A stretch of 64,000 nt of DNA, taken from Amborella trichopoda (Eukaryota; Streptophyta; Magnoliopsida; Amborellales; Amborellaceae). A program made the position numbers and the translations under genes. The DNA is taken from NCBI RefSeq assembly GCF_000471905.2, contig NW_006499973.1, forward strand, positions 1,024,586 to 1,088,585, written 5' to 3'. The notes under the pieces are model-generated. The model searched no databases and was not told the origin of the DNA. It saw only the letters and a list, made by a program, of their open reading frames with translations. The first letter of the stretch is position 1. Every line of letters begins with the position of its first letter. This document shows, piece by piece, positions 46,205 through 57,555 of this stretch.

Positions 46205-46609
46205 CGTTCTTTAAGTCCTAAAGTTTTAACCCTTCTGAACCAGGGCCTTGATAACATCCTTCAGAATGTAGCAGTCATCTGTAGGATGATTGTTCCTCCG
46301 ATGGTAGGCACAATAATTCACCTGAGTGTCAAGGCCAAGTTCCTCAGGGAACTTGGTTTTTAGAAGCTAGATCATATTATGTTCCAATAATAACCAGAAC
46401 AGCGCAGGTACCCACTCTTTCTCGAAGGGATATACCTTGTTCCTGTGCCTGGTGAAATAATCGCCTTGATCAAGGTTGGCTGGTAGGGTTACCCGATTGT
46501 ACGATTGTTGTTGCTTGCTAGCCTGAAGTGTTATCTTCACTGTGCTTACCCCTTTAGAGAAGGCTAAAGTTTGAGAGGGAGCCTTCTTTGAATCGACGAT
46601 AATGACCAC
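46205..46609 (-). pseudogene. Gag zinc knuckle, element D
   Basis: The minus frame gives NYCAYHRRNNHPTDDCYILKDVIKAL: an intact C-x2-H-x4-H-x4-C knuckle near 46255-46330, followed by a stop after VQKG. The stretch to 46609 (GVSTVKITLQASKQQQSYNR and then EKEWVPALFWLLLEHNMI) precedes it and matches the pre-knuckle region of C (55300-55370). Confidence 0.7.
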
Positions 46610-46699
46610 TACATTGATTACCCCTTTCTGTTGGCTGCCCTGTGTGTTATTCCGAGAGCTACCATTGCCTCAGTTATTTGCTGAGCTTGTAGATGATTG

Positions 46700-47575
46700 G
46701 CGTGTCACACCATGGCGGCATGATAAAATTTCTATGTGAACTGATTTAAAGATCAACTCTGACATGGAGGTCGGATTAGAGGCCTCGACATGTAGAGTGA
46801 TCTCGGGTTTCATGTTCCACATGAAAGTTTGGACTTCTCCTTCTCATGCATAGGATTTGGATGGCAGGAAGCCAAGTTTGTCCATCTTGATATAAACTGA
46901 TCCACGAGCTCAACGGGGTCTTGAGTCAGGGTGAGAGTTCGATGGTTTGAACCTCTCTCTTGACCTCATAGAAGCGTTGATAGAACAACTTCTCCGTCTC
47001 CTCTCATGTATGGACTGAGTTTGGGGGAAGTCGTGCATACCATTGAAATGTTGGGCCATCGAGGGTCTCAACGAACTATCGGAGAAGAAGCCTCCCGTCA
47101 GTTGCTGTTTTTCAACATGCTGCCTAGAAGTGGGTAATATGCTAGTTTGGTGATGTTGTTCCGTTGAATAAAGGAAACTTCCCTTTCATATAATCTGAGG
47201 GGAACGAGACCTGATCAATATAGGAGCGGTAATGCCTTTGATAAGGCATCACACCCTGTATCCTTAGGATTTGTCTGTTCTTCAGGCTTTAGGTGACCAT
47301 AGCGTCAATATCTGTCTGAGAGACCGGATGAGGGACATAATTGTCCTGTGAGGTAGAAGGAGGGGGCTACCGAGGGAACTGATCTTATGGTTAGCCAACT
47401 GGCGTGTGGCAATGATATGATAGATCTTTTCCATCATCGCGCGCACCATATCCTCAAACTTGTTCATGCGCTCTTCCTGCGCATCACTGGGCTCGCTTAC
47501 AACCATTATGCTAACCGTTTCTCTATCGAGGTCAATGGTAGTGAAAACTGAGGGCTTGCGAACTTGACGGGTCAC
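46700..47575 (-). pseudogene. Decayed gag core, element D
   Basis: The upper part (47282-47575) is an open frame with ERMNKFEDMVRAMMEKIYHI, the usual helical start of gag. Below 47250 the core is still recognisable in pieces across frames (for example MKPEITLHVEASNPTSMSEL, like MRREISLHVKASNPTTFNEM in C), but frameshifts and a stop break it. It would have formed the capsid-like particle. Confidence 0.65.
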
Positions 47576-48191
47576 ACATGGTAGGTCAGTTAGCAGGGGA
47601 CCAGCATATCATGACTGAACTCAACTCTTGTATGCTGATTGTGTTTGGACCAGTTCTCGACGGTCTTGGGACCATGGCTGCTGAGTGGCTGAGTCTTCTT
47701 CTACAACAGTAACCAGAACACATGGCTCATGGAGCTCTTCTTCAGGCTTCATTATCTGAAGGGGGTAGAACGGATTCAGGTGAAGAGGGTCGTCAGAATT
47801 AGTTTTTTGGATTACCTTGGTCACCTCTCTAGTCAAAATTTGCTGACCTCTACCGTGTTTAGCCTTGAGGTTTTGATGGACCTCGTGCCAAACTGCGATC
47901 TAGGTCACTGCTAGTCAACTTTTCTTGTATAGGAGAGAGCCGTCTCCATCAGGTGTGGCAATGATGAGGGCCAGGAACTGAAGTCATCTTCGGATGGTGA
48001 GGATGAAAGACTAGATCTTCCATCAGGTCAATGCCTCGAGCTCTCTTATGAGCTCCAGAGACATGACAAGAGTAATGGGGCTGGTTCAGGATGGTACTCT
48101 TGCGGAAAATCTTTGAGTTCTAGGGCTGAAAGTGCTTGCTCGATGAAGGAGGAGTGGGCTTGAGCAGGATTGATTCATGAGGAGGCCTGAG
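47576..48191 (-). pseudogene. Gag upstream interval, element D
   Basis: Short broken minus frames only (for example 47621-47836). The nucleotide text is spacer between the N-terminal proline-rich part and the core of gag. No domain recognised. Confidence 0.35.
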
Positions 48192-49038
48192 TTAAGGGCG
48201 AGAGAACGTCTGTGATGGAGACATGTGGGCGCCCCTTGAGCAAGGGTTATGGGTGACCTGGGGGTTAAGAGGGGGTCGAGCAAGTGGTCTGACCTTAAGA
48301 GGCCAAGAACTACGAGCAGGTGTCTGTAAGATAACAGGTGTAGGCTTGCCCCTTACAGAGTGCACTTGTGTGTGAAGAGGAGGAGGATGAGGAGGTCGTC
48401 TCCTGTGCACTCGGGTTGGAACAATGATGGAATTGGCCCGAACAGTGAGATATATGTGATCAACGTGCGCAGGACCTGGCCTTAAAAAGTCGGATCCTGG
48501 ATGCTGACTCATGGTAGCACAAGGGTTGCCCCGAAATGTGACTCGAGTGAGTGACCCACGAGCCTTGTGGTGTGTACGAGGGGTGGAGACAATGGGGTTT
48601 CCGCCTTGATGTGTTGAGCCTCTAGGGATAGAGACAAATGGTGCATAAATGTGAGAGGTAGACTTATGGCGACCCACAGAAGCAAGGGCAACTTGCTTGC
48701 CTCTTGCAGAGAGGAACTAGGCAGACTTCCAGCGCACCTCGGCAATACGACCGGCAAGTGACTTGCCGATGGTGCATGCTGTGTGGGGCAACGAAAATGC
48801 TGCTGATGCAGGGTACTTTGATGGAGTTTCCACCAGAGCAAGGAGATGGGGAGTGAGAGATTTTTAGGTCTCGACTCACACCGCTACAGGTTAAGACCGG
48901 GGTGCTAGACAAGGGGTCTTTTCTTAAGAGGATGGTTAGGAACAAAGTCGAAGAAACTTGTTCCCCAGGAACGCTCTTGAATATGGGGACAAGAAAATCC
49001 CCGACCCGGATAAATGGGTTACAAGACCTACAAGCCAT
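48192..49038 (-). pseudogene. First sense ORF / gag N-terminus, element D
   Basis: The ATG at 49036-49038 is conserved with A (9805): MACRSCNPFIRVGDFLVPIF. It is open to 48664 and continues in a second frame to 48192 with a Pro/His/Arg/Thr-rich reading (HRRRPPHPPPLHTQVHSV). One frameshift near 48670 separates the two. No known domain. The conserved VGxFxxPI word is the only feature shared between the two LTR families here. Confidence 0.55.
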
Positions 49039-49122
49039 AAATAAAATGTGGAAAGATAATGAAAGTAGATAATAAAAGAAGAAACTAGCTAAACAAGAAC
49101 GATCTGACAAAGGGGTAGTATT

Positions 49123-49140
49123 TCTCCAGTGGAGTCGTCG
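49123..49140 (-). promoter_or_regulatory. Primer-binding site of element D
   Basis: The plus text TCTCCAGTGGAGTCGTCG reads CGACGACTCCACTGGAGA on the minus strand, three bases after the 5' LTR end (AACCA). It aligns with TGGCGACTTCACTTGGG of B. Confidence 0.7.
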
Positions 49141-49143
49141 GGA

Positions 49144-52100
49144 TGGTTAGGTACCTTGATCTCGTCCTCCGGACCCTTTTGACGATCGGTTAGCATGCGT
49201 TTAGGGTTTCAAGGGAAGACCCAGGATGTTTTTGAGATCTCTCTCTCGGGAACCTTGTTCGAAAATGGGGGCAGGTGTTACCAACTGATGAGAGAGGAAT
49301 TTTAAGGTGGGTTCGGGACTTACTCGGGTTGGCTCATGTGAGCGCCCTCTTAGATCACAAAGAAAACCCCCCAGTAATAAAACTGGTTTAGAATCGTCTC
49401 CCTTGACTTGTATTCTTTTGTTTCCCCAATCACACACATATATGGCTAAGGTTATAAGACAGGTGGGTCAGACCTCACCTTTTTCCTCTTTGATGAACAT
49501 ACACAAGCATGTGCATTCAAAAAGAAAAATAAGAGAAGAAAGACGGGGGAGAGAAGAATTCAACTGAGCGAGAGGATCAGAGCGGTGACTAAGCTTGTGA
49601 GTAATTGGCCTAATGTGGTAGCAAAACTCACACGGTAACTAAGACCAGCTCACAGGATTACTACTAGACATCATTACTAGTACCAACTAGCTAGGCACGA
49701 TGGTCAGTCTGTCATGGCAGTAAAGCGGGCTAAGTAATATTGGCACAACAACATTACGGTTAAATGACAGGACTACCATGAGAGGCTAACCTCAATCCCT
49801 CTTAGTTAAACGAAGGCGTAGCGGAATGATGGTTACGAGGAAAGAATAAGAAATGAAATAAGAGAAGAAGGGTACAAAAAGAAGGACGGAGAAGAAATGA
49901 AGTCAAGAGTATGAAAGACAAGAGGATAAAAGAGAGAAGAGAAGGAGGATCAGTCGGCACAAGGCTTCGCCGACTGTGTCAGAAGATAAGAGAGAGAAGA
50001 AGTAGTCAGGGTTAGGCTTCACCAACTGTTATAAGAGAAGAGAGATAAAAATAGTTGATGCTAGGCTTCACTAACCATGTCAAGGGAAGGGCGAGAAAAT
50101 GCAGTCGACGTTAAGCTTCACCAGCTGAGTCAGGAGAGAAGAGAAGAAGAGAACCAACCGGCATTAGGCTTGTGCTAGTTACGATGGGAGAGAAGTAGAA
50201 GCGAGAGATCGAACAAGAGCTAGATTTTGTCAATTGCAATAGAAGAGAGGAGGGAGAAATCTAGTCGACGCCAGGCTTCACCGACTGTGACAGAAGAGAG
50301 GATAGAAAAACCAACCGACACTAGGCTTTGTCTATTGTGACAGAGGAGAGAGAAAAATCAACCAACACTAGGCTTCACTAATTGTTAAAGAGGAGCGGGA
50401 GGATCAATTGGTGCTAGTCTTTGTCAATTGTGATACAAGAGAGAGAAAACTAATTGACACTAAGCTTCACCAATTGTGACAAAATAGAGAGAGAAAACCA
50501 TTCGACGCTTGGCTTCACTGATTGTGACAGAAGAGAGAGAAAACCAACCAGTGTTAGGCTTCATCGATTGTTACAGAGGAGAAGAGATAGAAAACCAACC
50601 GACGTTAAGCTTCACCAATTGTTGATAGAAGAAATGAGCAGATGAAGATACAGATGAGAAGAAGAGAGAGAAAGAGATAGAGACATGAGAAAGAGGGGAG
50701 AGAGATAGAGATGAGAAAATAGAGGAGAGGGAAAGAGATAGAGGTGAGAAGTGAAGAGGGGAGGAGAGAGAAAGAGATAGAGATGAGAAGAGGGGAGGAG
50801 AGAGAAAGTTACCTGCTTTACCGACCCTTTTTTTCTCTCTCCTCTCGCTCTCCAAGAATAAGGCAAAAATATGTGTGTATGTCCAAAGCTACCTAAAATT
50901 GAAGATACTTACAATTTAATTGAATTAAAAGAAACTCTAAAAATGGCTGCAACAGGACTGTTTCACCCCAGCTTAACAATGTGTGGAATCCCAAAACAGT
51001 CGTTGCTGCCTGAGAACTTACATGATCTTATGTGGTTGACCCAAGGTGGTTCTGGCATTTGTTTGATCAAAAGATTATTATTTTATTGTAGGGCTCGGCG
51101 TGGCGATCATTTTGATACTAACTTTGAGCCATGAATCATGTTTTTGAGCCATGATCATCAGACTTGAATTTTAGATGAATCTTGAAAACTTCGGATCGAT
51201 TGTGTGCTCGTTCCTTGATATTTATTCATGACTTCTTCATTGAATCTCACTGAGCATGCCGTCACAATCACATTGCAACAAACGCAACTGGATTTCATGT
51301 TTGAATGAAGTATTTGTCATCTTGAGTTTTTGGTCGGAATCTTGAAATCCAGTGGTCAGAATTTATGGTAGTTTGTCACCTTCATGTGTGAAATCCAACT
51401 CTTAATCGTGCGTGAAGTTCATACCAGAGATAGCCTCGAACCTCACGCACTTAATGCAATTGGTTCGTGCCGATCGGGTATGCGAGCGTCATGATCTGAC
51501 TTCTCGAACGAGGTGTGCTGCTGCTGAATTTTCTTCAACTTCTTTCACAGATCAGCGACTTCCATTTAGTTTGTCTCTCTTCTCAAGCATTTTCACGAGG
51601 TGTACCACATATCGAATTGTTCATCTTGATGAGACGAACATGCTCACCAAATTTGGGAGTGATCTGACTTGGAACGAGCGAGATATAGGCCCTGAAAGTG
51701 ACTGCTGGGGATTGTAAAAACAGCCACCTTGAATGGTGTTTTAATGGAGTGAGGCCACACGGGAATAGTGTGCGGCTTGCCCCTTTTCCATATTTTACCC
51801 ATAACTTTGCCTTGAAGTGCCTGATTAAGCCGAAATTGACCCATATGGGTTTTCAACCATGCCGAATCTAATGGAGGTGGTCCCTAGCTGTTTGATGCAC
51901 AAAAAGGTTTATTTAAAAATGCTAGAGGCCAATTTCGTTGAATATTTTTTTGTGTTCACTGCCTTAGACATGTTTGAGAGCGATGAAACTTGGCAGGTGG
52001 TCTTTTGAAGTGTTGATGAAGGTCTTGACATATCTATGGCCATTATGAGGTTGTTGGGAATTTCTACTATTTTGTAGCCTTTATTGACCTACTTCCTACT

Positions 52101-52144
52101 TATTCCTAATCAAGGACCAAGGTGTTGAAAAATACATTCAAACA
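49144..52144 (-). repeat. 5' LTR of element D
   Basis: On the minus strand it starts TGTTTGAATGTATTTTTCAA and ends GGTACCTAACCA. It is about 290 bp shorter than the 3' LTR, partly because the TATA-bearing stretch near 50870 has been lost and only one copy of the GCAAAAGGATTG block remains. Confidence 0.93.
49950..50635 (-). repeat. LTR minisatellite of hairpin units (D, 5' LTR)
   Basis: The unit AGTCGGCACAAGGCTTCGCC then GACTGTGTCAGAAG at 49955 is a clean palindrome (AGTCGGC/GCCGACT). The following dozen units are eroded versions, each ending in GAGAGAGAAAACC-like filler. Confidence 0.8.
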
Positions 52145-52149
52145 GTGAC
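52145..52149. repeat. Target-site duplication of element D (right)
   Basis: GTGAC, identical to 32638-32642. Confidence 0.92.
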
Positions 52150-53538
52150 ATATGGCCCAGCTGCTGGGCGACAGAGTGCTCGGGAGGCAGCAAGATTTGA
52201 TGGGCCTAGTCCCTTTAAAAAGGGGGCTAGGCAAGAGAGCGTGAGGGAATATTTTTCCCCTTATGATGATGATGTTCCTTTTCGGGTGCTCCTTTGTGTG
52301 GAGGCAGGGTGGAGACTTCGTCTTCTTTGAAGAATTTGGCCGTTGTGCGATGACGCTATGGGGGTTGATTGCTTGACACCGACCTTTGGGGATTCTGTGG
52401 GCGTTGAGTGTTGTTGTGAAGATGCTTGCCTGCGTAGAAGCGACGATGGACCCGTGATAGAGGGCGAGCGTGTTGCTCTGGAGGGCCTCTGTTACTCATG
52501 GAGTGAGGCGCTTGGCTGTGTGTGAGGCGTTGGCGGCCTGTTGGTGGGGCACTGCACCTAGGCTTGACACTTGTATTGCCCCCTCTGAGGAGCGCGGGGC
52601 TCTTTGCCTTTTTCATTGAATGACAAGGGGGTTGCCCCTCTCCTCTGGTTCTCAAAAGGCAAGAGATCTATTTGAGAACGAGAATACCTCCTCGTAGCTA
52701 CTGCGCATTGTAGCCACAATTCTGTTATCTTTCCCATTCATGAAATATATCTCCATTTGGGTTGGCCATTTGTTGTTTCTTCACACTTCTTTGTTTGCTA
52801 CTTTTTTCTCTCTCCCTCTCTTATGGGCTGGTGCAGTTCTTATCTCTATTGACAATGGGCATAAGGAATGGCCATTAGGTTGCCCATTGTGCTTGTGGGG
52901 CATTTGCTGCTTGTTGTGTGATGATGGTTGGGATGCCCTTTCTTGTTTTCATTCCATCCCTTGGGCAATGCGTCATTGCTGATTTTCACAAGACCTCAGA
53001 TTTCTTTTCTTAGAAACAAATGGGGAGGAAGAGAGAGAGGGATTGCAAAGGGGTACTGTACATGAGCGAGGCAAGGAAGAGGGTTCACTTGCCTGCAGAG
53101 TAGAGGCATGGAGGGGCATGCCTCGAGCGCTCTGAGTGGGCCCTTGATATAGGCAGGCCGAGTGAGTTTTGAGCTGCATGAATGAGATATGCAGCACTTG
53201 GAGGGCGGTAGGCACACCATTCCTAATAGGCCATGTCACGCATGTAGCAATTAATGCTGGTAAGAGGGGTAGTGTCGGCATCGTGTGATGGTTCGATTAC
53301 GTGTCCCTTAATGGTTCCTCGGGACTGAACGTAATCTTCTGCACATGTGGCACGTCAGATCGCATGCTGCTCATTGATCCGTAGCTTCAAGTCACGTGAT
53401 TGGCTCGTGCGACGCTTCGATTCGTATGTTAGAGGTGCTTCGGTACCTGGCCTTCGACGCTTCGCTTGTTGTGCCACTAACATTCATCAGTGATTGGAGG
53501 ACGGGCCGCCTGTTGCTTGGCCCCTTTTGTTGTCGAGC

Positions 53539-53550
53539 TTTTATAAAAGG
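53539..53550 (+). promoter_or_regulatory. TATA box of the antisense gene, element C
   Basis: TTTTATAAAAGG, 60 bp upstream of the ATG at 53609. The equivalent of A 13115-13124 (minus). Confidence 0.55.
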
Positions 53551-53608
53551 AGGGGTGGCTGCTTTTCGCTGGGGTTTTAATCCCCTCCTTCTCTGCCATT
53601 GTCTCGAG

Positions 53609-53707
53609 ATGGAGGAGCTTCAACGCACTCTCCTGGGGGGAAGGCGTGCACTACTGGAGGCTCTGGCAGCCAACCTCGTCCGTGTGAGAGGTGAGACACA
53701 TGAGTGA
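53609..53707 (+). pseudogene. Antisense coiled-coil ORF remnant, element C
   Basis: MEELQRTLLGGRRALLEALA then ANLVRVRGETHE and a stop. Its place, strand and Leu/Glu/Arg-rich character match the antisense ORF of A. The text after it (to about 54110) still resembles that ORF and its 3' end in pieces (GTTGAATGTGAATAGGATAA), with many breaks and a T-run near 54060. Confidence 0.5.
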
Positions 53708-54229
53708 AACTTCCTGCTCGCCTCTTTTATTAGGACCCGTACCTCTGAGTTAATGGCAATGCTAGAAATGCTTGATGCCCTGGTCTTTAGATGCCATAGG
53801 CGAGGTGTCGAGCTGACAAGGTGGAAGTGGTGGCTTCTACGGTGCTACTCAACGCATTGGCCGTTAGGTACCGAACAAAGCGTGCTGAGCTGATCAGGTG
53901 ACGGCAAGAATACCGGTTCAAATCGAACGACCCTGAGGGACCTCGAAGGCCGCCTAGCCGAGGTCAGGAGTCTCATGGAGAGTGAAGGCTTCGGGGTGAC
54001 TCTTGTCAAAGTTTGAAGGGACACTGTTCTCCACCCTTTTCTTCCTCCTTCTTCTTTTTTTTTTTGGAGGGCCAGGGGTCCCCTCAAGCTTTGTAGCATC
54101 AGTTGAATGTGAATAGGATAACACCCTTCTTACTCTTTGCGTTTAACATGTCTGAGACCCTCTTCTCTCTTTCTTTGTGCTGCCCTCCCTTTCTCTCTCT
54201 TTCGTTTTTTGTTTTGAATCTCGCAGTCC

Positions 54230-54941
54230 TTTTTGGGGAAGGGGTATGATGGCGAGAGCTCAGGCGCTTGCTAGGAAGGTATTCGAATCCTTTCTTGGGA
54301 GGCCACGGACCCTTGCTAGCGCATGATCGTGTTTTTAGTTAGGAGGTAGTTTTAGAGTCATACCCCCGCGACTACAGTAGGCCTTGCTTAAAGTCCCACC
54401 CTTGGGACTTATGGTAGTGTATGAGCCTCAGCTCTTGCACCTGCATAGGCAGAACCCTATGGGGCTCTAGTAGTGACACGCCAATCTCCTTCAGTGAAAA
54501 GGACCTACCTTCGGATGAAGTTGCGCAGGTTAGGTTGAGGAGGTGGGGACTCCTTCTCGTTGCATTGTGGGAGCGATTGGGCATCCTGGTCTGGTGCAGT
54601 TGAGCTCTCTAGGTTGGGCCCCTGTGCATGAGGTGGGCAGGGTTTGAGTGAGCAGGGCGTAACTGATGCATCCACGCATTTGGCTGCACTGCGGTTAGTG
54701 CCCTTTAGTCTTCGGCAGCCATGGTATACAAGCCATGGTCTAGAGATGTCAAGAGCAGGAGTCTCGGCAATGCCGGTAACGTGGATATGAGCCCGCTCTG
54801 TTTTCGGCTGAGGACGGGGGCATTGATGGGTTGTCCTATTTCAAACCAAATTTGGTTCATCGATCAAGGCCATCTCCCCACCTCAGATGTATGCTTGGAG
54901 ATCATTTTAAAACCCCTGATAGTGGAACAAATCATGACCAC
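54230..54941 (-). other. Spacer between antisense gene and gag knuckle, element C
   Basis: Conserved with A 11500-11900 in reverse (GACTACAGTAGGCCTTGCTT, AGTGACACGCCAATCTCC), no lasting frame. Confidence 0.5.
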
Positions 54942-55373
54942 TCAGTTGATGGTAGCGACCCTGGCCGTCGTCGGTTGCTTGTCCCCTCCTTTTGGTGGCG
55001 TGGGCACAATCATGTTCTGCCACACCACTGTGTTAAACAGAGTAGTGAGCCAACAAAGCGATGGCTCGGGCTCGGGGACCTCGTCATTCAGCTCTTCCCG
55101 GATTGTGACCACATGACAGGTTTCGGACGTCTCGAAGGCCTTTATGTGGTCATCCAAATTGATTTTCCCTTTTTGGATCAGAGCTTCGATATAGTCCTTG
55201 AGCTGGATACAGTCCTCCCTAGGGTGTCTCAGCATTTGATGGAACGTACAGTTGTTAGGGTAGTAGACTGACTCTACATGGTCCGGCCTGTTGCTAAGTG
55301 GGAGAGTTACCATGTCTTGCTCAATCAACATGCTGAGGAGGGTTGACACCCATGCCTTGTTGAAACTATACAA
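54942..55373 (-). pseudogene. Gag zinc-knuckle region, element C
   Basis: Open for 143 codons. Near residues 40-55 it has CTFHQMLRHPREDC, an intact C-x2-H-x4-H-x4-C knuckle, then IQLKDYIEALIQKGKINLDD. A charged C-terminal tail follows. It is separated from the core (55568-56029) by a stretch with stops, so full gag is no longer encoded. Confidence 0.75.
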
Positions 55374-55567
55374 CTGATTGAGCCTTCGCTTGAACTCTTC
55401 AGTTCACTGATAGCTGAATGGCTGAGGTACCCTATTGTAACTCTCCTTTTAGGGTGCCTGCTGTGCTAACCCCTGGATTCGTGGTTGTAGGCCCCTAGAG
55501 GTGTCCAATATTTGTAAAGGGGCTGCATCGCGTTTGGTCTAGGGGCCCATTATCACTGTCTCACTGA

Positions 55568-56029
55568 TCAGACTCTTGAACTGACTGACGAGGGGGTTAG
55601 CCCTACCGCCCCAACATTGGCCCGCTGTTGGGGCTTGGGTCCCCCGCCGTGATGCTCTAGCAGGCTTTCGATCTTGGCTACTTTATTGATCATTTCGTTG
55701 AAGGTGGTGGGGTTAGAGGCTTTGACATGTAGGGAGATCTCTCTCCTCATGTTCCTGATGCACGTCTGCACTGCCTCTGCCTCGCTCATGGGGTTGCGCT
55801 TACACATGGCGAGGTCTCTCCAACGCTGAATATACTGGCCCACTAACTCGCTGGGATCTTGGGCCAATGTGAGGAGTTCTATGGCCTGCCTGTCCAGCTC
55901 TAGTTCATAGAAGCATTGGTAGAAGAGTTGTTCTATCTCCTGCCAGGAATGGATCGAGTTGGATGGCAGACTGGTGTACCATTTGAAAGCGGGTCCGACT
56001 AAGGTCTCCACAAATTGACGGAGCAGCAA
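55568..56029 (-). pseudogene. Retrotransposon gag core domain, element C
   Basis: 153 open codons. FVETLVGPAFKWYTSLPSNS, FYQCFYELELDRQAIELLTL and VGQYIQRWRDLAMCKRNPMS are classic words of the plant Gypsy gag (capsid) domain, followed by MRREISLHVKASNPTTFNEM. This is the best preserved gag in the window. The N-terminal part (56030-56310) is present but interrupted. Confidence 0.88.
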
Positions 56030-56309
56030 TTTGGGGTTAGAGGCTGACTCTTGACAGGAGGATGTGAAGTGGGCTATGTGCTGCTGGGGCGAGCCTATGC
56101 CATCAAAGGTCGATAGCCTTCCCTTCTGGTACCCGTCAAGGAATGGGACTTGATCAATAGAAGGTGGGTAGGGTTTTTGGTACGGGAGGTTTCCTGTGTC
56201 TTTGACAGCTGCATCTCTCAGAGGCTTATATTGATCATTTGTTGGAGGACTTCCTGCGTAAATGTTAACGGTGCCGCATGGGGGACCATATCAGGCTGGT
56301 CTTCACCTA

Positions 56310-56806
56310 ATGGTTTGCCTCGCTTGGAATTTTCCTGGGCTGGAGCAGTTCTTATTCCTGCTGATGGTGAGGATATGAAATGACCCATAGGACGCCTGTT
56401 GTGCCCGTGGGGTAGCTGTTGCCGGCCTTGACGTGGTGGTTAGGATGCTCTTGTGAGTTTTCATCCAAACCCTTGGGGAATGTGCCATTTCTGAATTTTG
56501 TAAAGACCCCACACAATTTTTTTTCCTTACCGCAGAGGGTCCCTTATGTGCGGATGGGACAAGGAACGAAGTTCGCTTGCTCTTGGAGCGTAGTGGTGCA
56601 TGAGTGTGCATCGAGCCTTTGGGCGGGCTCGAGATTTGTACGGGCCGAGAGGAAGAGTTGCGTACCTGAGCGGCATTTTGATGATAGTTGTTGCTTTTTT
56701 TTTTACGAGCTGCATTATGCACGTGGAGCAGTAAATGTTGAATGAGAGGTCTGCGTTGGAAATATACAATCACTCCCTTGGGATGGGGCATGATCTTCTA
56801 CAAGTG
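56310..56806 (-). repeat. Second copy of the A 13380-13870 block in element C
   Basis: In reverse it reads CATTCCCCAAGGGTTTGGATG, then CCCCACGGGCACAACAGGCG and ATATCCTCACCATCAGCAGG, matching A 13690-13820. The same block also occurs at 52840-52990 in its expected place. It therefore flanks gag on the 5' side in C. See findings. Confidence 0.7.
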
Positions 56807-57555
56807 TGTAGTCAGATGACTCAATCTCGTCCCCCAAATCTTGGTGATCAGGTGACACATGTCTCGGGTTCGGATGACTCGGGACCAGAGATCGCTCTCT
56901 CGGGAACCTTGTTCACAGAACAAGGGCAGGTGCCTAATTGGTGAGAGGGGAATTTTATACGTGAGGTCCAACCTCACCTGGGTCTGTGACTTACTCAGAC
57001 TGGTTCTCCCGAGAGCCCTCTTAGATCATGACGGAAAGGCCCCCAACTGCTTTAGCTGGTTCGAAAATGCCTCCCTTGACCTGCAATCTCCTCTTTTCCA
57101 CAAAGCACTAACATGGTTAATTTGCAAGACAAGTGGGCTGAAGGACCCACCCTTGCTTTGGGGCGAACATACACAGATATGCAGCTCAGATGGTAGAGAA
57201 GACAAGAAGTTAGGGTGATGAAGAGGAGAATTTAAATACGGGAGAGAAAGAGAGGACTTGACAAGGGAATGAGACTAGCATGATAGCTGGACAGTACAAA
57301 GACCGACTCGAAGTGGTAGCAAGATAGGCACGATAACTTAGACCGGCATGATGGCAATATTACTCGAAACCAAGGCCGATATGACTATCCTAATCTGGTG
57401 TGGCAGCAAGACGGGCATGGTACTCTGGACCAGCATGATGGCAATATTACTCGAAACAGACCACTATGATTATGCTAGAGTGAATCCATCCTTTAGTCAA
57501 GCAAGAAGAGAAGAAGAGAGAAGAGAAGAGAGAGAAGAGACGCATGGTCCTGACG

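Larger units (their letters stand above)
32643..52144 (-). mobile_element. Element D: 19.5-kb non-autonomous LTR element with antisense PMD gene
   Basis: Bounded by LTRs of 3293 bp (32643-35935) and 3001 bp (49144-52144), with GTGAC target duplications, a primer-binding site and a polypurine tract. The minus (sense) strand holds, in order, a gag N-terminus, decayed gag core, zinc knuckle, protease and a tail after it; no reverse transcriptase, RNase H or integrase is found. The plus (antisense) strand holds a mobile-domain gene with its own promoter. Over ~300 bp of LTR the two ends differ at roughly 10%, less than in A, as expected for a later insertion. Confidence 0.93.
52150..56806 (-). 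mobile_element. Element C, internal 5' part (minus strand)
   Basis: Resumes C after the D insertion. In reverse it follows A from about 14500 down to 11160: 52240-52700 matches A 14000-14450, 52840-52990 matches A 13680-13870, 53400-53570 matches A 13080-13350 and 54230-54600 matches A 11500-11900. It goes on to a gag knuckle and a gag core that A and B lack. Near 56310 the order breaks and a second copy of the A 13380-13870 block appears. The 5' LTR of C is not in the window; element E begins at about 56807. Confidence 0.85.
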
